The notes under the pieces are model-generated. The model saw nothing but the letters and a program-made list of their open reading frames with translations. It ran no database searches and was not told where the DNA came from. A DNA stretch of 64,000 nt, taken from the NCBI GenBank assembly GCA_963742715.1, contig CAVUMR010000001.1, forward strand, positions 1,178,001 to 1,242,000, read 5' to 3'. This document shows, in pieces, positions 51,609 through 59,734 of the stretch. Within the stretch, counting starts at the first letter, position 1; every line of letters starts with the position of its first letter. Source of the DNA: CAVUMR01 sp963742715. Its GTDB lineage: Bacteria > Actinomycetota > Actinomycetes > Mycobacteriales > Micromonosporaceae. Made by a program: the position numbers and the translations under genes.

Positions 51609-52565
51609 TCACCCGGCCCAGAGCTCGGCGAATCCGTCCGCCCGGCTGGTCGTGCCGCGGTAGCCCAACTCGCGGCGGGCTTTGGCGTCGTCGACGGTGC
51701 ATTCGTCGGCCAGCAGCGCCACGGTCATCCGGTCCAGCGGCGGATCGCCGGGCAGACGCAGCAGCCGCCAGGCCGGCTCGGCGACCGCCGCCGCGGTCGC
51801 GGCCAGGCCGCGCGGCAACCTACCGATCGGCGCTTGTACTCCCTGAGTGGCGAGCAGTTCGGTCCAGAAGGTACGGAACTCGACCGGCTCGCCATCGGTC
51901 AGGAAGTACACCTCGCCCGGCCGGCCCTTGTCGGCGGCGGCGAGGATGCCCTCGACCACGTTGTCCACGTGACAGGTGCTGGTCAGGTGGTATCCATCGC
52001 CGATCCAGCGCAGCTTGCCCGCGCGGGCCGCCTCGGTCACCGCCGGCAGCAGCGTGGTGTCGCCCTTTCCCCAGATCATCCGCGGGCGTACCGCGATCAT
52101 GCCGGCGTCCAGCACGGCTCGTTCGGCCGCTTGCTTGGTCGCCGCGTACAGCCCGATCGATCGCGCCGGGTACTCCCACGACTCGTCGGCGCCTACCAGT
52201 GGAGCGCCGGACATCAGCACCTGCTCGGTGGAGACGTGTACCAGCTTCGGTACGCCCGATTCGCGCGCGACGGCGAGCACCGCCTCGGTACCGGCGACGT
52301 TGACCCGGTGGTACTCGGCGGCCTCACGCGGGCCACCGGTCAGCTTCGCTGCCGCGTGCACCACCAGGTCGGCACCGGACATGCCGGTACGCAGTGCGGC
52401 CCGGTCGTCCAGGTCGCCCCGTACCGCAGAGCCGCCGTTCGCCTCGACCGCGGCGACGGCCCGCGCGCTGCGGGCCAGGCCGACGACGGTGTGGCCGTCC
52501 GCGGACAGGGTGCGGATGAGCCGGCCACCGACGAATCCCGACCCGCCGGTCACGAATACCCTCAT
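51609..52565 (-). CDS. NAD-dependent epimerase/dehydratase family protein
   Basis: A 318-residue extended short-chain dehydrogenase/reductase. The N-terminal motif VFVTGGSGFVGGRLIRTL and the catalytic YAATK (about residue 140) are intact, with DLVVHAAAKLTGG in between. The length and the RPRMIWGKGDTTLLP and STCHVDNVVEGILAA segments resemble 3-beta-hydroxysteroid dehydrogenase/nucleotide-sugar epimerase-like members; the substrate is unknown. It converges with the SARP gene (31 bases apart) and is divergent from the metallopeptidase gene. The ATG has only a weak ribosome binding site. Confidence 0.86.
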   Translation of the reverse strand: MRVFVTGGSGFVGGRLIRTLSADGHTVVGLARSARAVAAVEANGGSAVRGDLDDRAALRTGMSGADLVVHAAAKLTGGPREAAEYHRVNVAGTEAVLAVARESGVPKLVHVSTEQVLMSGAPLVGADESWEYPARSIGLYAATKQAAERAVLDAGMIAVRPRMIWGKGDTTLLPAVTEAARAGKLRWIGDGYHLTSTCHVDNVVEGILAAADKGRPGEVYFLTDGEPVEFRTFWTELLATQGVQAPIGRLPRGLAATAAAVAEPAWRLLRLPGDPPLDRMTVALLADECTVDDAKARRELGYRGTTSRADGFAELWAG

Positions 52566-52808
52566 GCCGCCACGGTCCCAGGTCGGACGGCGCTCGACCT
52601 CAACCGGGTGGCCCACCGCGGAAGCACCCGGGACCCGCCCCGGCGTCACGACATTTGCCGGCAAAAGCAGCACACCGGTACCGATGGTGCCGCCGCACCC
52701 GATCCGTTACCCGCATAGTTGGTCGTTGCCCTTGCCGGACTCGTTCACCGGCCGGCAGGCTGCGAACGGTCGGTCACCCGGGTCCGGCCGTACAGCAGGG
52801 GGACCTCG

Positions 52809-55742
52809 ATGGATAGACGTCACCACGCGCGGCTGGGCGGGCGTTGGCTCGCCGCCACTGTGTCGATCTGTACCGCGGTCGGCATCGGCCTGATCAGCGG
52901 CCCGCAACTGTCCGCGGCGGCGCCCACCGGCCCGCACGGCGCCGGCAACCAGCAGGGCGCCGAGCTCAAGCCGTCGTACGACGCGCGCACCGGCAGTACC
53001 AGGACGGCCCGCCAGGTACTGAGCCGGAAAGCCGCGGCCGCGGCCGCCCGGCCGGCAACCGCGCAGTTGCGTGACTCGCTCGGCACCCAGGCCGTGGTGG
53101 AACTGGACGGGCTCACCGGTACCCCCCGGATGGTCGCCCGGCTCGACGGCTTCCTGACCGGCCCCGCGGCCGGGCGCCCCGCGGACGTCGCGATGGGCTA
53201 CGTGCGTTCCCACCTCGCCGGGTTCGGCCTGACCCAGGCGGACCTGTCCACCATGTCGCTCAGCCGGGAGTACGTGGACATCGAGGGCATCCACCACCTG
53301 TCGTGGGTACAGCGGGCCGGCGGCGTACCGCTGTTCGGCAACGGCCTCAAGGCGCACGTGACCCGCGACGGCCGGCTCATCGCCGTGCAGGGCGCACCGG
53401 TTTCCGGGCTCTCCGCGCCGGCCGCCGCCAGTGGCGTGACCAGCGGGAAGGCCGCGATCGGCCGGGCCCGCGGCGACCTGGGCGACCGCAGTACGGCGGC
53501 CGGCCCCAACGACACCGCGCAGGCGGTCCTGTTCGCCACCCCGACCGGCACCCGGCGGGCCTGGCAGACCGTCACGATGTCGTCGGCCCACCCGGCGCTG
53601 CACGTCATCGACGCGGTCGACGGCCGGGTCCTGTTCCGGCGCAGCCTCGGCAACGACGCCACCCCGACCGAGCCCTCGGCTGCCGACGCGGCCGCCAAGG
53701 ACCCGGCCGACGGGATCGCCTACCGGTACTTCCCGAAGGCGGCGCACGGCGGCAGCCAGGTACCCACGAACTTCACCGCGAACGGCTGGCTGGCGGCCAA
53801 CGCCAAGAAGCTGACCGGCAACAACACCCACACGTACGCGGACGTGGACGACAACGACGAGGTGACCGGGAACGAGGAGATCCCGCCCCGGCACGGCAAC
53901 TCGTGGGACTACCCGCTCAAGCCGTTCCACCTCGACGACGTGAGCTTCTGCGACAACCCGTCGCCGTGTTCGTGGAACCCGGACGTGCCGTTCTCCTGGC
54001 GGGTCAACCGGAACCAGAACGCCACCCAGGTCTTCTACTTCGTGAACACCTGGCACGACCACCTGCTCGCCGCCCCGATCGGTTTCACCGAGGCGGCCGG
54101 CAACTTCGAGGCGCACAACACCAGTGGCCACGGCAAGGGCCACGACGCGGTCGAGGCGCAGACCGACGACGGCGCGAACACCGACAACGGCCTGCCGGAC
54201 AGCGACCACATCGACAACGCCAACATGGAGACCCCGCCGGACGGCCAGGCGCCGCGGATGCAGATGTACCTGCAGCACCAGCCGGGCACCACGTACCCGG
54301 ACGGGGACCCGTTCTCGCCGACCAACGTGGGCGACGAGGCCGACACCGTGTACCACGAGTACACCCACGGGTTGTCGAACCGGCTCGTCGTGGACGCCAC
54401 CGGAAACTCGACCCTCGGCGAGGTACAGGCCGGCGCGATGGGTGAGGCCTGGGGCGACTGGTACGCGATGGACTACCTCGTGGCCAAGGGGCTGCAGGCC
54501 GACACCGCGGCCGATGGCGACATCGTGATGTTCCAGTACGACGGCGAGGGCGTGTTCCTGGACCGGACCGAACCGGTCGACTGCGCGGTCGGCTCGACGT
54601 CGCCGAAGTGCCCGGGCACCGCGACCTCGGGTCCGGGCGGGTACACCTACGGCGACTACGGCCACGTGGGCGGCTCGCCGGAGGTACACGATGATGGTGA
54701 GATCTGGGCGCAGACCCTGTGGGACCTGCGGACCGCGGTCGGCTCGAAGGTGGCCGAGTCGCTGGTCACCCGGGCGATGGAGCTGGCCGCGAACAACCCG
54801 TCGTTCCTGGACATGCGCAACGCGATCCTGCTGGCCGACCACGCGGTGTTCAACGGCTACCACGTCAAGAAGCTGTGGCAGGTGTTCGCGCACCGGGGCA
54901 TGGGCTTCTTCGCCGGCGCCCTGGACGGCAACGACATCGCGCCCGGCGAGGACTTCTCGACGCCGCCGGCACCGGGCACCCCGAAGGGCACGCTGACCGG
55001 CATCGTGACCGACTCGGTGACCGGCGCTCCGCTGGCCGGCGCCACCGTCACGGTCGCCTTCCAGGGCACGCCGAGCGGGTCCAACCCGAGCGCCATCACC
55101 AACGCCAACGGCCGGTACACCATCCACGGTCTGATCGCGGGCACCTACCCGAAGGTGATCGCGATGCTGCCCGGGTTCGACAGCGTGACCGCCTCGGTGA
55201 CCGTCCAGGGCGGTACCCGCCAGCACAACTTCACCGTCACCCGGGACTGGGCCTCGCTGGCCGGCGGCGCGGAAGTCACCGCGTTCGACGGCGACGAGTT
55301 CCCCGGCTGCGGTCCGACCGAGGCGATCGACCAGTCCTTCGCCACCGGCTGGAGCGCCACCGCCGACCTGGTCAACGGCCAGCCCGGGCCGGACACCCCG
55401 AAGTCGATGACCGTGCGGCTGCCGCAGGCCGTCGACATCACCCAGGTCGCGGTCGACCCGAGCGCGACCTGCGGCGACGGCGGCAGCGCTTCGACCGGCG
55501 ATTACACAATCGAAACCTCCGTCGACGGTACGAGCTGGCAGCTCGCCAACTCGGGCCAGTTCACCCCGGACGACCGTGGTCGGCTGAACGCGCTGACTCC
55601 GGCGGCCGGTACCGCGGACGGGATCCAGTTCATCCGGTTCACCATCGTCACGTCCCAGGTGTTCCAGGTCGGAGAATGCCCAGGGGCATTCTCCGGCTGT
55701 GACTTCATGGACCTGACGGAGCTGGAGGTGTACGGGAGCTAG
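52809..55742 (+). CDS. Secreted M36 family (fungalysin-type) zinc metallopeptidase
   Basis: A 977-residue secreted protease. A signal peptide (about 1-40) and an FTP-type propeptide (about 75-290) precede the catalytic domain. The zinc site HEYTH is at 516-520, and the third ligand glutamate is in GEAWGDWYAMD (about 546). After the catalytic domain (to about 720) come a carboxypeptidase regulatory-like beta domain (GTLTGIVTDSVTGAPLAGATV) and a discoidin-like C-terminal domain with GDYTIETSVDGTSWQL. These add-ons suggest surface or glycan binding. The ATG is chosen over an upstream frame because AGGGGGAC precedes it and the signal peptide follows. It degrades extracellular protein; substrates are unknown. 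Confidence 0.92.
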   Translation: MDRRHHARLGGRWLAATVSICTAVGIGLISGPQLSAAAPTGPHGAGNQQGAELKPSYDARTGSTRTARQVLSRKAAAAAARPATAQLRDSLGTQAVVELDGLTGTPRMVARLDGFLTGPAAGRPADVAMGYVRSHLAGFGLTQADLSTMSLSREYVDIEGIHHLSWVQRAGGVPLFGNGLKAHVTRDGRLIAVQGAPVSGLSAPAAASGVTSGKAAIGRARGDLGDRSTAAGPNDTAQAVLFATPTGTRRAWQTVTMSSAHPALHVIDAVDGRVLFRRSLGNDATPTEPSAADAAAKDPADGIAYRYFPKAAHGGSQVPTNFTANGWLAANAKKLTGNNTHTYADVDDNDEVTGNEEIPPRHGNSWDYPLKPFHLDDVSFCDNPSPCSWNPDVPFSWRVNRNQNATQVFYFVNTWHDHLLAAPIGFTEAAGNFEAHNTSGHGKGHDAVEAQTDDGANTDNGLPDSDHIDNANMETPPDGQAPRMQMYLQHQPGTTYPDGDPFSPTNVGDEADTVYHEYTHGLSNRLVVDATGNSTLGEVQAGAMGEAWGDWYAMDYLVAKGLQADTAADGDIVMFQYDGEGVFLDRTEPVDCAVGSTSPKCPGTATSGPGGYTYGDYGHVGGSPEVHDDGEIWAQTLWDLRTAVGSKVAESLVTRAMELAANNPSFLDMRNAILLADHAVFNGYHVKKLWQVFAHRGMGFFAGALDGNDIAPGEDFSTPPAPGTPKGTLTGIVTDSVTGAPLAGATVTVAFQGTPSGSNPSAITNANGRYTIHGLIAGTYPKVIAMLPGFDSVTASVTVQGGTRQHNFTVTRDWASLAGGAEVTAFDGDEFPGCGPTEAIDQSFATGWSATADLVNGQPGPDTPKSMTVRLPQAVDITQVAVDPSATCGDGGSASTGDYTIETSVDGTSWQLANSGQFTPDDRGRLNALTPAAGTADGIQFIRFTIVTSQVFQVGECPGAFSGCDFMDLTELEVYGS

Positions 55743-55759
55743 CACCTCCCTGACGTGCC

Positions 55760-55795
55760 GGCGCCCCCTCGGACCCGCGGGTTCGAGGGGGCGCC
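55760..55795. terminator. Long GC-rich hairpin after the metallopeptidase gene
   Basis: Arms GGCGCCCCCTCG (55760-55771) and CGAGGGGGCGCC (55784-55795) are perfectly complementary, and the 12-base loop itself contains the palindrome ACCCGCGGGT, so a longer stem is possible. It starts 18 bases after the stop codon and is a strong terminator candidate. Confidence 0.78.
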
Positions 55796-55810
55796 GCCGT
55801 CTTCGCGGGG

Positions 55811-55917
55811 CGCTGAATCCGGGGCGCCGCTGTTGTCGAGGGGCGGCGCTGAATCCGGGGCGCCGCTGTTGGCGAGGGGCGGCCGCTGAATCCGGGGCGC
55901 CGCTGTTGTCGAGGGGC
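55811..55917. repeat. Three tandem copies of a 36-bp repeat
   Basis: Three units of about 36 bp, each with the core GCTGAATCCGGGGCGCCGCT followed by GTTGTCGAGGGG or GTTGGCGAGGGG, start near 55811, 55847 and 55882. They lie outside any supported gene, between the terminator of the metallopeptidase gene and the 61-bp repeat. Confidence 0.85.
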
Positions 55918-55970
55918 TGTTTCGAGGCACCGTCTGCGCGGCTGCAGCTGAGTTCGAGGCGCGCCGCTGG

Positions 55971-56031
55971 CGCCCACCTGCCAGCCGCCAACTGCCAGAT
56001 TGGCAGTTACTGGCAGTTCACTGGCAGTTGG
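55971..56031 (+). repeat. Upstream copy of a 61-bp direct repeat with TGGCAGTT iterons
   Basis: These 61 bases match 57622-57682 with one difference (position 55977). Inside, AACTGCCA at 55990-55997 faces three same-direction copies of TGGCAGTT at 56001, 56011 and 56022. The spacings of 10-11 bases put all sites on one face of the helix. The first pair, with three bases between, can also form a hairpin. Similarity continues weakly into CCCCAACCGG beyond the repeat. Confidence 0.92.
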
Positions 56032-56073
56032 CAGCTCGCCCCCAACCGGCCTGCCCCGGCCTGCCCCCCGCCC

Positions 56074-56235
56074 GCACGCCTTCCCGCCTCGCCCGAACGC
56101 CTTCCCGCCTCGCCCGCACGCCTTCCCTCCTCGCCTGCACGCCTTCTCGCCTCGCCCGCACGCCTTCCCTCCTCGCCTGCACGCCTTCTCGCCTCGCCCG
56201 CACGCCTTCTCGCCTCGCCTGCGCGCCTTCTTGTC
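56074..56235. repeat. 21-bp tandem array before the Fic gene
   Basis: Seven 21-bp units, type GCACGCCTTCCCGCCTCGCCC with small variants, are followed by a partial eighth. Read in the Fic frame they encode heptapeptides such as RLPASPA and RLLASPA without a stop. All units differ by base changes only, not by length. Confidence 0.9.
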
Positions 56236-56245
56236 CACCCACCTG

Positions 56246-56280
56246 CAACTGCCAGGACGACTAGCATTGGCAGTTGGAGG
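56246..56280 (+). promoter_or_regulatory. Inverted repeat of the iteron motif abutting the Fic ribosome binding site
   Basis: CAACTGCCA (56246-56254) and TGGCAGTTG (56268-56276) are perfect inverted copies 13 bases apart. The right arm ends at the first G of the GGAGG Shine-Dalgarno sequence (56276-56280) that precedes GTG 56287. It uses the same motif as the flanking 61-bp repeats, so a regulator binding that motif, or an RNA hairpin, could control Fic translation or transcription. Confidence 0.7.
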
Positions 56281-56286
56281 CGCCGC

Positions 56287-57621
56287 GTGAAGGTCCCGAT
56301 GCCGCCGCCCGATCCGGGTGGCCTGCTGGAAAACCTGTCCGATCCTGAGCTGATCGGGCGGTTTCTGCTGTCACCTGTCCAGTCCGTCGTGGACCAGCGC
56401 TACCTCCCCTGGGACAAGCTCCGATACAAGAAGCCACCCGAGGGCCTCACCCATGAAGAATGGTGGCTGCTCACCAAGCTCGCCCGACGTGCGCTACAGC
56501 GTGAATTGCCGCTGCATTCCAGCGACGGTCACTCGTTCACCTACGCGATGCCGGACGAGGTGCTTCGCGCGATCGAAATCGTCAACCGCGATCTGAGCGG
56601 CCGCATCGATCTGCCCGAACAGGTCGCCAATCCGGCCACCAAGGACCGGTATCTCATCAACTCCCTGATCGAGGAGGCCATCACCTCCAGCCAACTCGAG
56701 GGTGCCTCCACCAGCCACGTGGTCGCGAAGGAAATGATCCGAAGCGGGCGGGAGCCGCGGACCAGAAGCGAAAAAATGATCCTCAACAACTACTGGGCGA
56801 TGCGCCGGACCGGCGAATTGCGGGAGGAGCCGCTGACCCCGGAGTTGATCCTGGAGATCCACCGCATCGTCACCGACGGAACACTGGCGAACCCGGACAG
56901 CGCAGGGCGCTTCCAGGGCGTCGACGAGGATCGCGTCGCGGTGTGCGGCGACCACGATCAGATTCTCTACCGGCCGCCGCCGGCCGCCGAGATTCCCGAA
57001 CGGATCAAGGAGCTCTGCCGGTTCGCCAAGCGAACCGACAATGGTTCCTACGTGCCCCCGGTCGTTCGGGCAATCGTGATCCATTTCATGGTCGGGTACA
57101 TCCACCCGTTCGAGGATGGCAACGGCAGGACCGCGCGGGCGCTGTTCTACTGGTCGATGCTGCACGACGACTACTGGCTCACCGAATTCCTGTCCATCTC
57201 CCGAATCCTCAAGAACGCTCCGTCGCAGTACGCCCGAAGCTACCTGTACACCGAGCAGGACGAAGACGACCTCACGTACTTCCTGATCTATCAGCTTCAG
57301 GTAATTCAGCGGGCCATCAGCGAGCTGCACGATTACCTCTCCCGTAAAGTCGAGGACCTGCGCGGCTTCCAGCGCTCATTGGCGGCCATGCCGGGCGAGT
57401 TCAACCATCGACAACTCGCGCTCCTGCAGAACGCGCTGACCCACCCGGACGCGTTCTACACCGCGGTATCCCACGGAACCAGCCACAACGTCGTCCGCGA
57501 AACCGCCCGCCAGGACCTTCTCGACCTGGAACTCCGTGGACTGCTCCACCGCACGCGCCGCGGCCGGTCCCACGTCTGGGTCCCGGTGGATGATCTGACT
57601 GGCAGGCTCGACCAGCGCTGA
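56287..57621 (+). CDS. Fic domain protein (predicted AMP transferase) with C-terminal winged helix
   Basis: A 444-residue Fic protein. The catalytic loop HPFEDGNGRTAR begins at His273 and is complete, so transfer of AMP (or another nucleotide part) to a target protein is predicted. The inhibitory helix motif S-x-x-x-E-G is at 134-139 (SSQLEG) ahead of the Fic core, as in self-inhibited class II enzymes. The N-terminal Fic_N-like region and a C-terminal winged helix (about 385-440) match the widespread Fic-HTH architecture, so the protein might also bind DNA. Codon use has more A/T-ending codons than neighbours, suggesting transfer. GTG follows GGAGG. The frame is open upstream through the 21-bp array, so a longer product cannot be excluded. 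Confidence 0.9.
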   Translation: MKVPMPPPDPGGLLENLSDPELIGRFLLSPVQSVVDQRYLPWDKLRYKKPPEGLTHEEWWLLTKLARRALQRELPLHSSDGHSFTYAMPDEVLRAIEIVNRDLSGRIDLPEQVANPATKDRYLINSLIEEAITSSQLEGASTSHVVAKEMIRSGREPRTRSEKMILNNYWAMRRTGELREEPLTPELILEIHRIVTDGTLANPDSAGRFQGVDEDRVAVCGDHDQILYRPPPAAEIPERIKELCRFAKRTDNGSYVPPVVRAIVIHFMVGYIHPFEDGNGRTARALFYWSMLHDDYWLTEFLSISRILKNAPSQYARSYLYTEQDEDDLTYFLIYQLQVIQRAISELHDYLSRKVEDLRGFQRSLAAMPGEFNHRQLALLQNALTHPDAFYTAVSHGTSHNVVRETARQDLLDLELRGLLHRTRRGRSHVWVPVDDLTGRLDQR

Positions 57622-57682
57622 CGCCCAACTGCCAGCCGCCAACTGCCAGATTGGCAGTTACTGGCAGTTCACTGGCAGTTGG
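57622..57682 (+). repeat. Downstream copy of the 61-bp direct repeat with TGGCAGTT iterons
   Basis: This copy starts at the base after the Fic stop codon and has AACTGCCA at 57641-57648 and TGGCAGTT at 57652, 57662 and 57673. An extra AACTGCCA at 57627 arises from the single difference from the upstream copy. It lies between the Fic gene and the convergent serine hydrolase gene, so it may also act as a hairpin terminator. Confidence 0.92.
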
Positions 57683-57711
57683 TGGCACGTCCCCAACCGG
57701 ACGCGCCGTCG

Positions 57712-58929
57712 CTACAGCAGGTCCGGGTCGAAGGTGGCCGCCGCGATGCTCTGCACGTACGGCCCCTCCGAGCCGTCCCGGTTGCCGGTCGGATTGAGGG
57801 AGTACACGAGCACCCGGCGCAGGTCACGCGTGGCGAAGACGGCCTGGGTGTAGCCGGGGACGCTGCCGCTCTTTCCCCACACGGTCACCTCGTTCGGCAG
57901 CGTGGTCCTGGTCAGGCCCATGCTGAAGCAGGCCATCCCGGCGTCCGGGCCGATCGCACAGTTGCTGCCGCCACCGGTGTACGGCACCGGCGGAACGGTG
58001 AACATCTGCGCGAGTTGCGCGGGTGGCAACAGGTGCCCGCGGTACAGCGCGCGGATCAGTCGGGTGAGATCGGCGGTACTGGAGATCATCCCGCCCTCGG
58101 CCCAGCTGTACGGGCTCTGCTCGGTCACGTCGTACAACGTGCCGTTCACCGCTACGTACGCGTGCGCGTGTGGCCCGAGAATCCGCGGGTCGTTGCCCCG
58201 GGGCTGGTACGTCTGGCGCAGCCCCAACGGGCGGGCGACCCGGTCCCGCACCTCGTCGGCGTACGAGTGGCCGGTGGCCTTCTCGATGAGCAGCCCGGCG
58301 ATGAAGTAGTTGACGCCGTTGTACCGCTGCTCGGTACCCGGAGTGAACTGCATCGGTTGCGTGGTCGCCGAGGCCACCACCTGCCGCGGCGTCCAGCCGT
58401 CGAACCGGTGCGCCACGAACCAGGCCGGATCGCCGGCTTGCGGAGTCTCGTTCGAGTACGGCAGGCCGCTCGTGTGGTTGAGCAGTTGCCCGACCATGAC
58501 CGCTGGATAGTGCCGTGGCAGCAGGCCGGGGAGGTAGTGCTGCACGGATCGGCGCAGGTCGAGCCGGTGTTCGGCGACGAGTTGCAGCACGACCGTCGCG
58601 GTGAAGACCTTGGTGATGCTGCCGATGCGGAACGCGCCGTCCGGGCGTACCGGCGCGCCGGTGTGGATGTCGGAGACCCCGGAGGTACCGGACCAGCGCC
58701 CGGCCGGTCCGCCGACGGTGACGATCGCGCCGGTCATCGTGTCGTTCGGCAGCCCGGCGATGGCGCCGGCGAGCAGGTCCGGGTCGAGCGGCGGCAGTTC
58801 CGGCCGGCTCGCCGGCGCGGCAGCGCTCGTCGGGTCCGCGAGCGCCGGCGTGACCGCTCCGGCGGTCACCGCCACCAGCGTCAGGCCGGCCGCGATCGTG
58901 GTGGCGAGGTGGACACGGTTGACACGCAT
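57712..58929 (-). CDS. Secreted serine hydrolase (beta-lactamase/DD-peptidase fold)
   Basis: A 405-residue secreted protein. A signal peptide (about 1-32, ending PALA) precedes a class C beta-lactamase/D-Ala-D-Ala carboxypeptidase domain. The active serine lies in the SITK motif (104-107). The expected YxN region is RYNGVNYFIAG, where the asparagine position appears as glycine, and the late KSG motif is in WGKSGSVPGY. Possible roles are D,D-peptidase, esterase or beta-lactam hydrolysis; the sequence does not decide. ATG 58929 starts the signal peptide. It converges with the Fic gene. Confidence 0.88.
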   Translation of the reverse strand: MRVNRVHLATTIAAGLTLVAVTAGAVTPALADPTSAAAPASRPELPPLDPDLLAGAIAGLPNDTMTGAIVTVGGPAGRWSGTSGVSDIHTGAPVRPDGAFRIGSITKVFTATVVLQLVAEHRLDLRRSVQHYLPGLLPRHYPAVMVGQLLNHTSGLPYSNETPQAGDPAWFVAHRFDGWTPRQVVASATTQPMQFTPGTEQRYNGVNYFIAGLLIEKATGHSYADEVRDRVARPLGLRQTYQPRGNDPRILGPHAHAYVAVNGTLYDVTEQSPYSWAEGGMISSTADLTRLIRALYRGHLLPPAQLAQMFTVPPVPYTGGGSNCAIGPDAGMACFSMGLTRTTLPNEVTVWGKSGSVPGYTQAVFATRDLRRVLVYSLNPTGNRDGSEGPYVQSIAAATFDPDLL

Positions 58930-59000
58930 CAGTCCTGCTTCCGGGTGGACGGGAAGGTCGTCTCCAACCCTCGTCCGGTCCGGCAGCACCGTCATCGTGG

Positions 59001-59537
59001 CTACGCCCTGAGGTAACCCGGAGATCCACCCCTTCCGGGTACGGCGGCAGCCACGCGCCGACGCGGATCGTCGCGGTAGCCACCGCCCGGCGTACGGCGG
59101 AGTTGACGCAGCGGGAGCTCGACGTCGCCCGCCACCGGCACGGCTCCCTCACCGCGGGGAGCCACCCTCGGCAACTTCGCGCGGCGCCTCGTCCCAGACG
59201 GCCGCTGCTGCCGGACGTACGCGAGTTCGGCATCGGCGCCAGCCTCCGGAAGGTGCGCGGCCGCCAGCGTGAGGGTTTCGACGACCAGCTCGTCCGCGAT
59301 CCGTACCGCCTCGGCAGGTGGCGTGGTCAGCAACGCGTCCAGTCGGTCGGCCAGCTCCGGTGGGGACGGCCCTGTTTGTCCTTGTAGTCCGGGGTATCCC
59401 GCAGTGGCCGGACTGTCCCTACCGTCCTGACCAGGTACGGCGCGGCCGGCTGATCGACATTGATCGGAAGGTGTGACAGCACCTCGCCCGCCTCGACACG
59501 GTGGTCCGGACACCAGGCAGTCAAGCGTCGCCCACAC
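59001..59537 (-). pseudogene. Possible degenerate gene remnant
   Basis: Within the 805-base gap between the serine hydrolase start and the next gene, minus-strand frames show protein-like pieces: CPDHRVEAGEVLSHLP in one frame (to about 59380), then ELADRLDALLTTPPAEAVRI and LVVETLTLAAAHLPEA in the next frame (about 59350-59220). Together they suggest a small actinomycete regulatory or hypothetical protein broken by a frameshift. No family is assigned and no good start was found. The rest of the gap holds no gene. Confidence 0.25.
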
Positions 59538-59560
59538 CGAGGTTCGCCAACGCGAGTGCC

Positions 59561-59640
59561 GCGAGCTTCGCCAACAGCGAGCTTCGTCAGCAGCGAGCTT
59601 CGTCAGCAGCGAGCTTCGTCAGCAGCGAGCTTCGTCAGCA
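59561..59640. repeat. Five tandem copies of a 16-bp repeat
   Basis: Four identical copies of GCGAGCTTCGTCAGCA and a first variant copy (GCGAGCTTCGCCAACA) stand in tandem about 95 bases before the small secreted-protein gene. The 16-bp period does not keep a reading frame, which agrees with a noncoding location. Confidence 0.9.
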
Positions 59641-59734
59641 GCGGGCTGGGCCTGGGGTCGACGAGCTGGATACCGGTACCTGAGCCACGCCATCAACCGA
59701 TTCGAGATAGCCGCAACAACCGAAGGAGATTCCG

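Larger units (their letters stand above)
55743..56286. other. 544-base repeat-rich intergenic region before the Fic gene
   Basis: This gap contains, in order, the metallopeptidase terminator, three 36-bp repeats, the upstream copy of a 61-bp direct repeat, a 21-bp tandem array and an inverted repeat at the Fic ribosome binding site. The plus frame in phase with Fic stays open across all of it, from 55906. No separate gene is supported. Confidence 0.6.

Noticed and set aside
55978..56030. Repeat as a CRISPR repeat or plasmid-type origin iteron set
   Set aside because: There are only two long copies 1.65 kb apart without spacers, no cas or rep gene is near, and no A/T-rich unwinding region accompanies the iterons.
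56287..57621. Fic gene as half of a toxin-antitoxin (FicT-FicA) pair
   Set aside because: The inhibitory S-x-x-x-E-G motif is inside the protein itself and there is no small antitoxin gene next to it.
55971..57682. The direct repeats as attL/attR of an integrated phage or ICE
   Set aside because: No integrase, excisionase or tRNA gene lies between or beside them; the segment holds only Fic. A cassette idea is kept as a finding instead.
59001..59537. An intact hypothetical gene on the minus strand
   Set aside because: The protein-like pieces lie in different frames, and no start with a ribosome binding site is found; listed only as a possible remnant.
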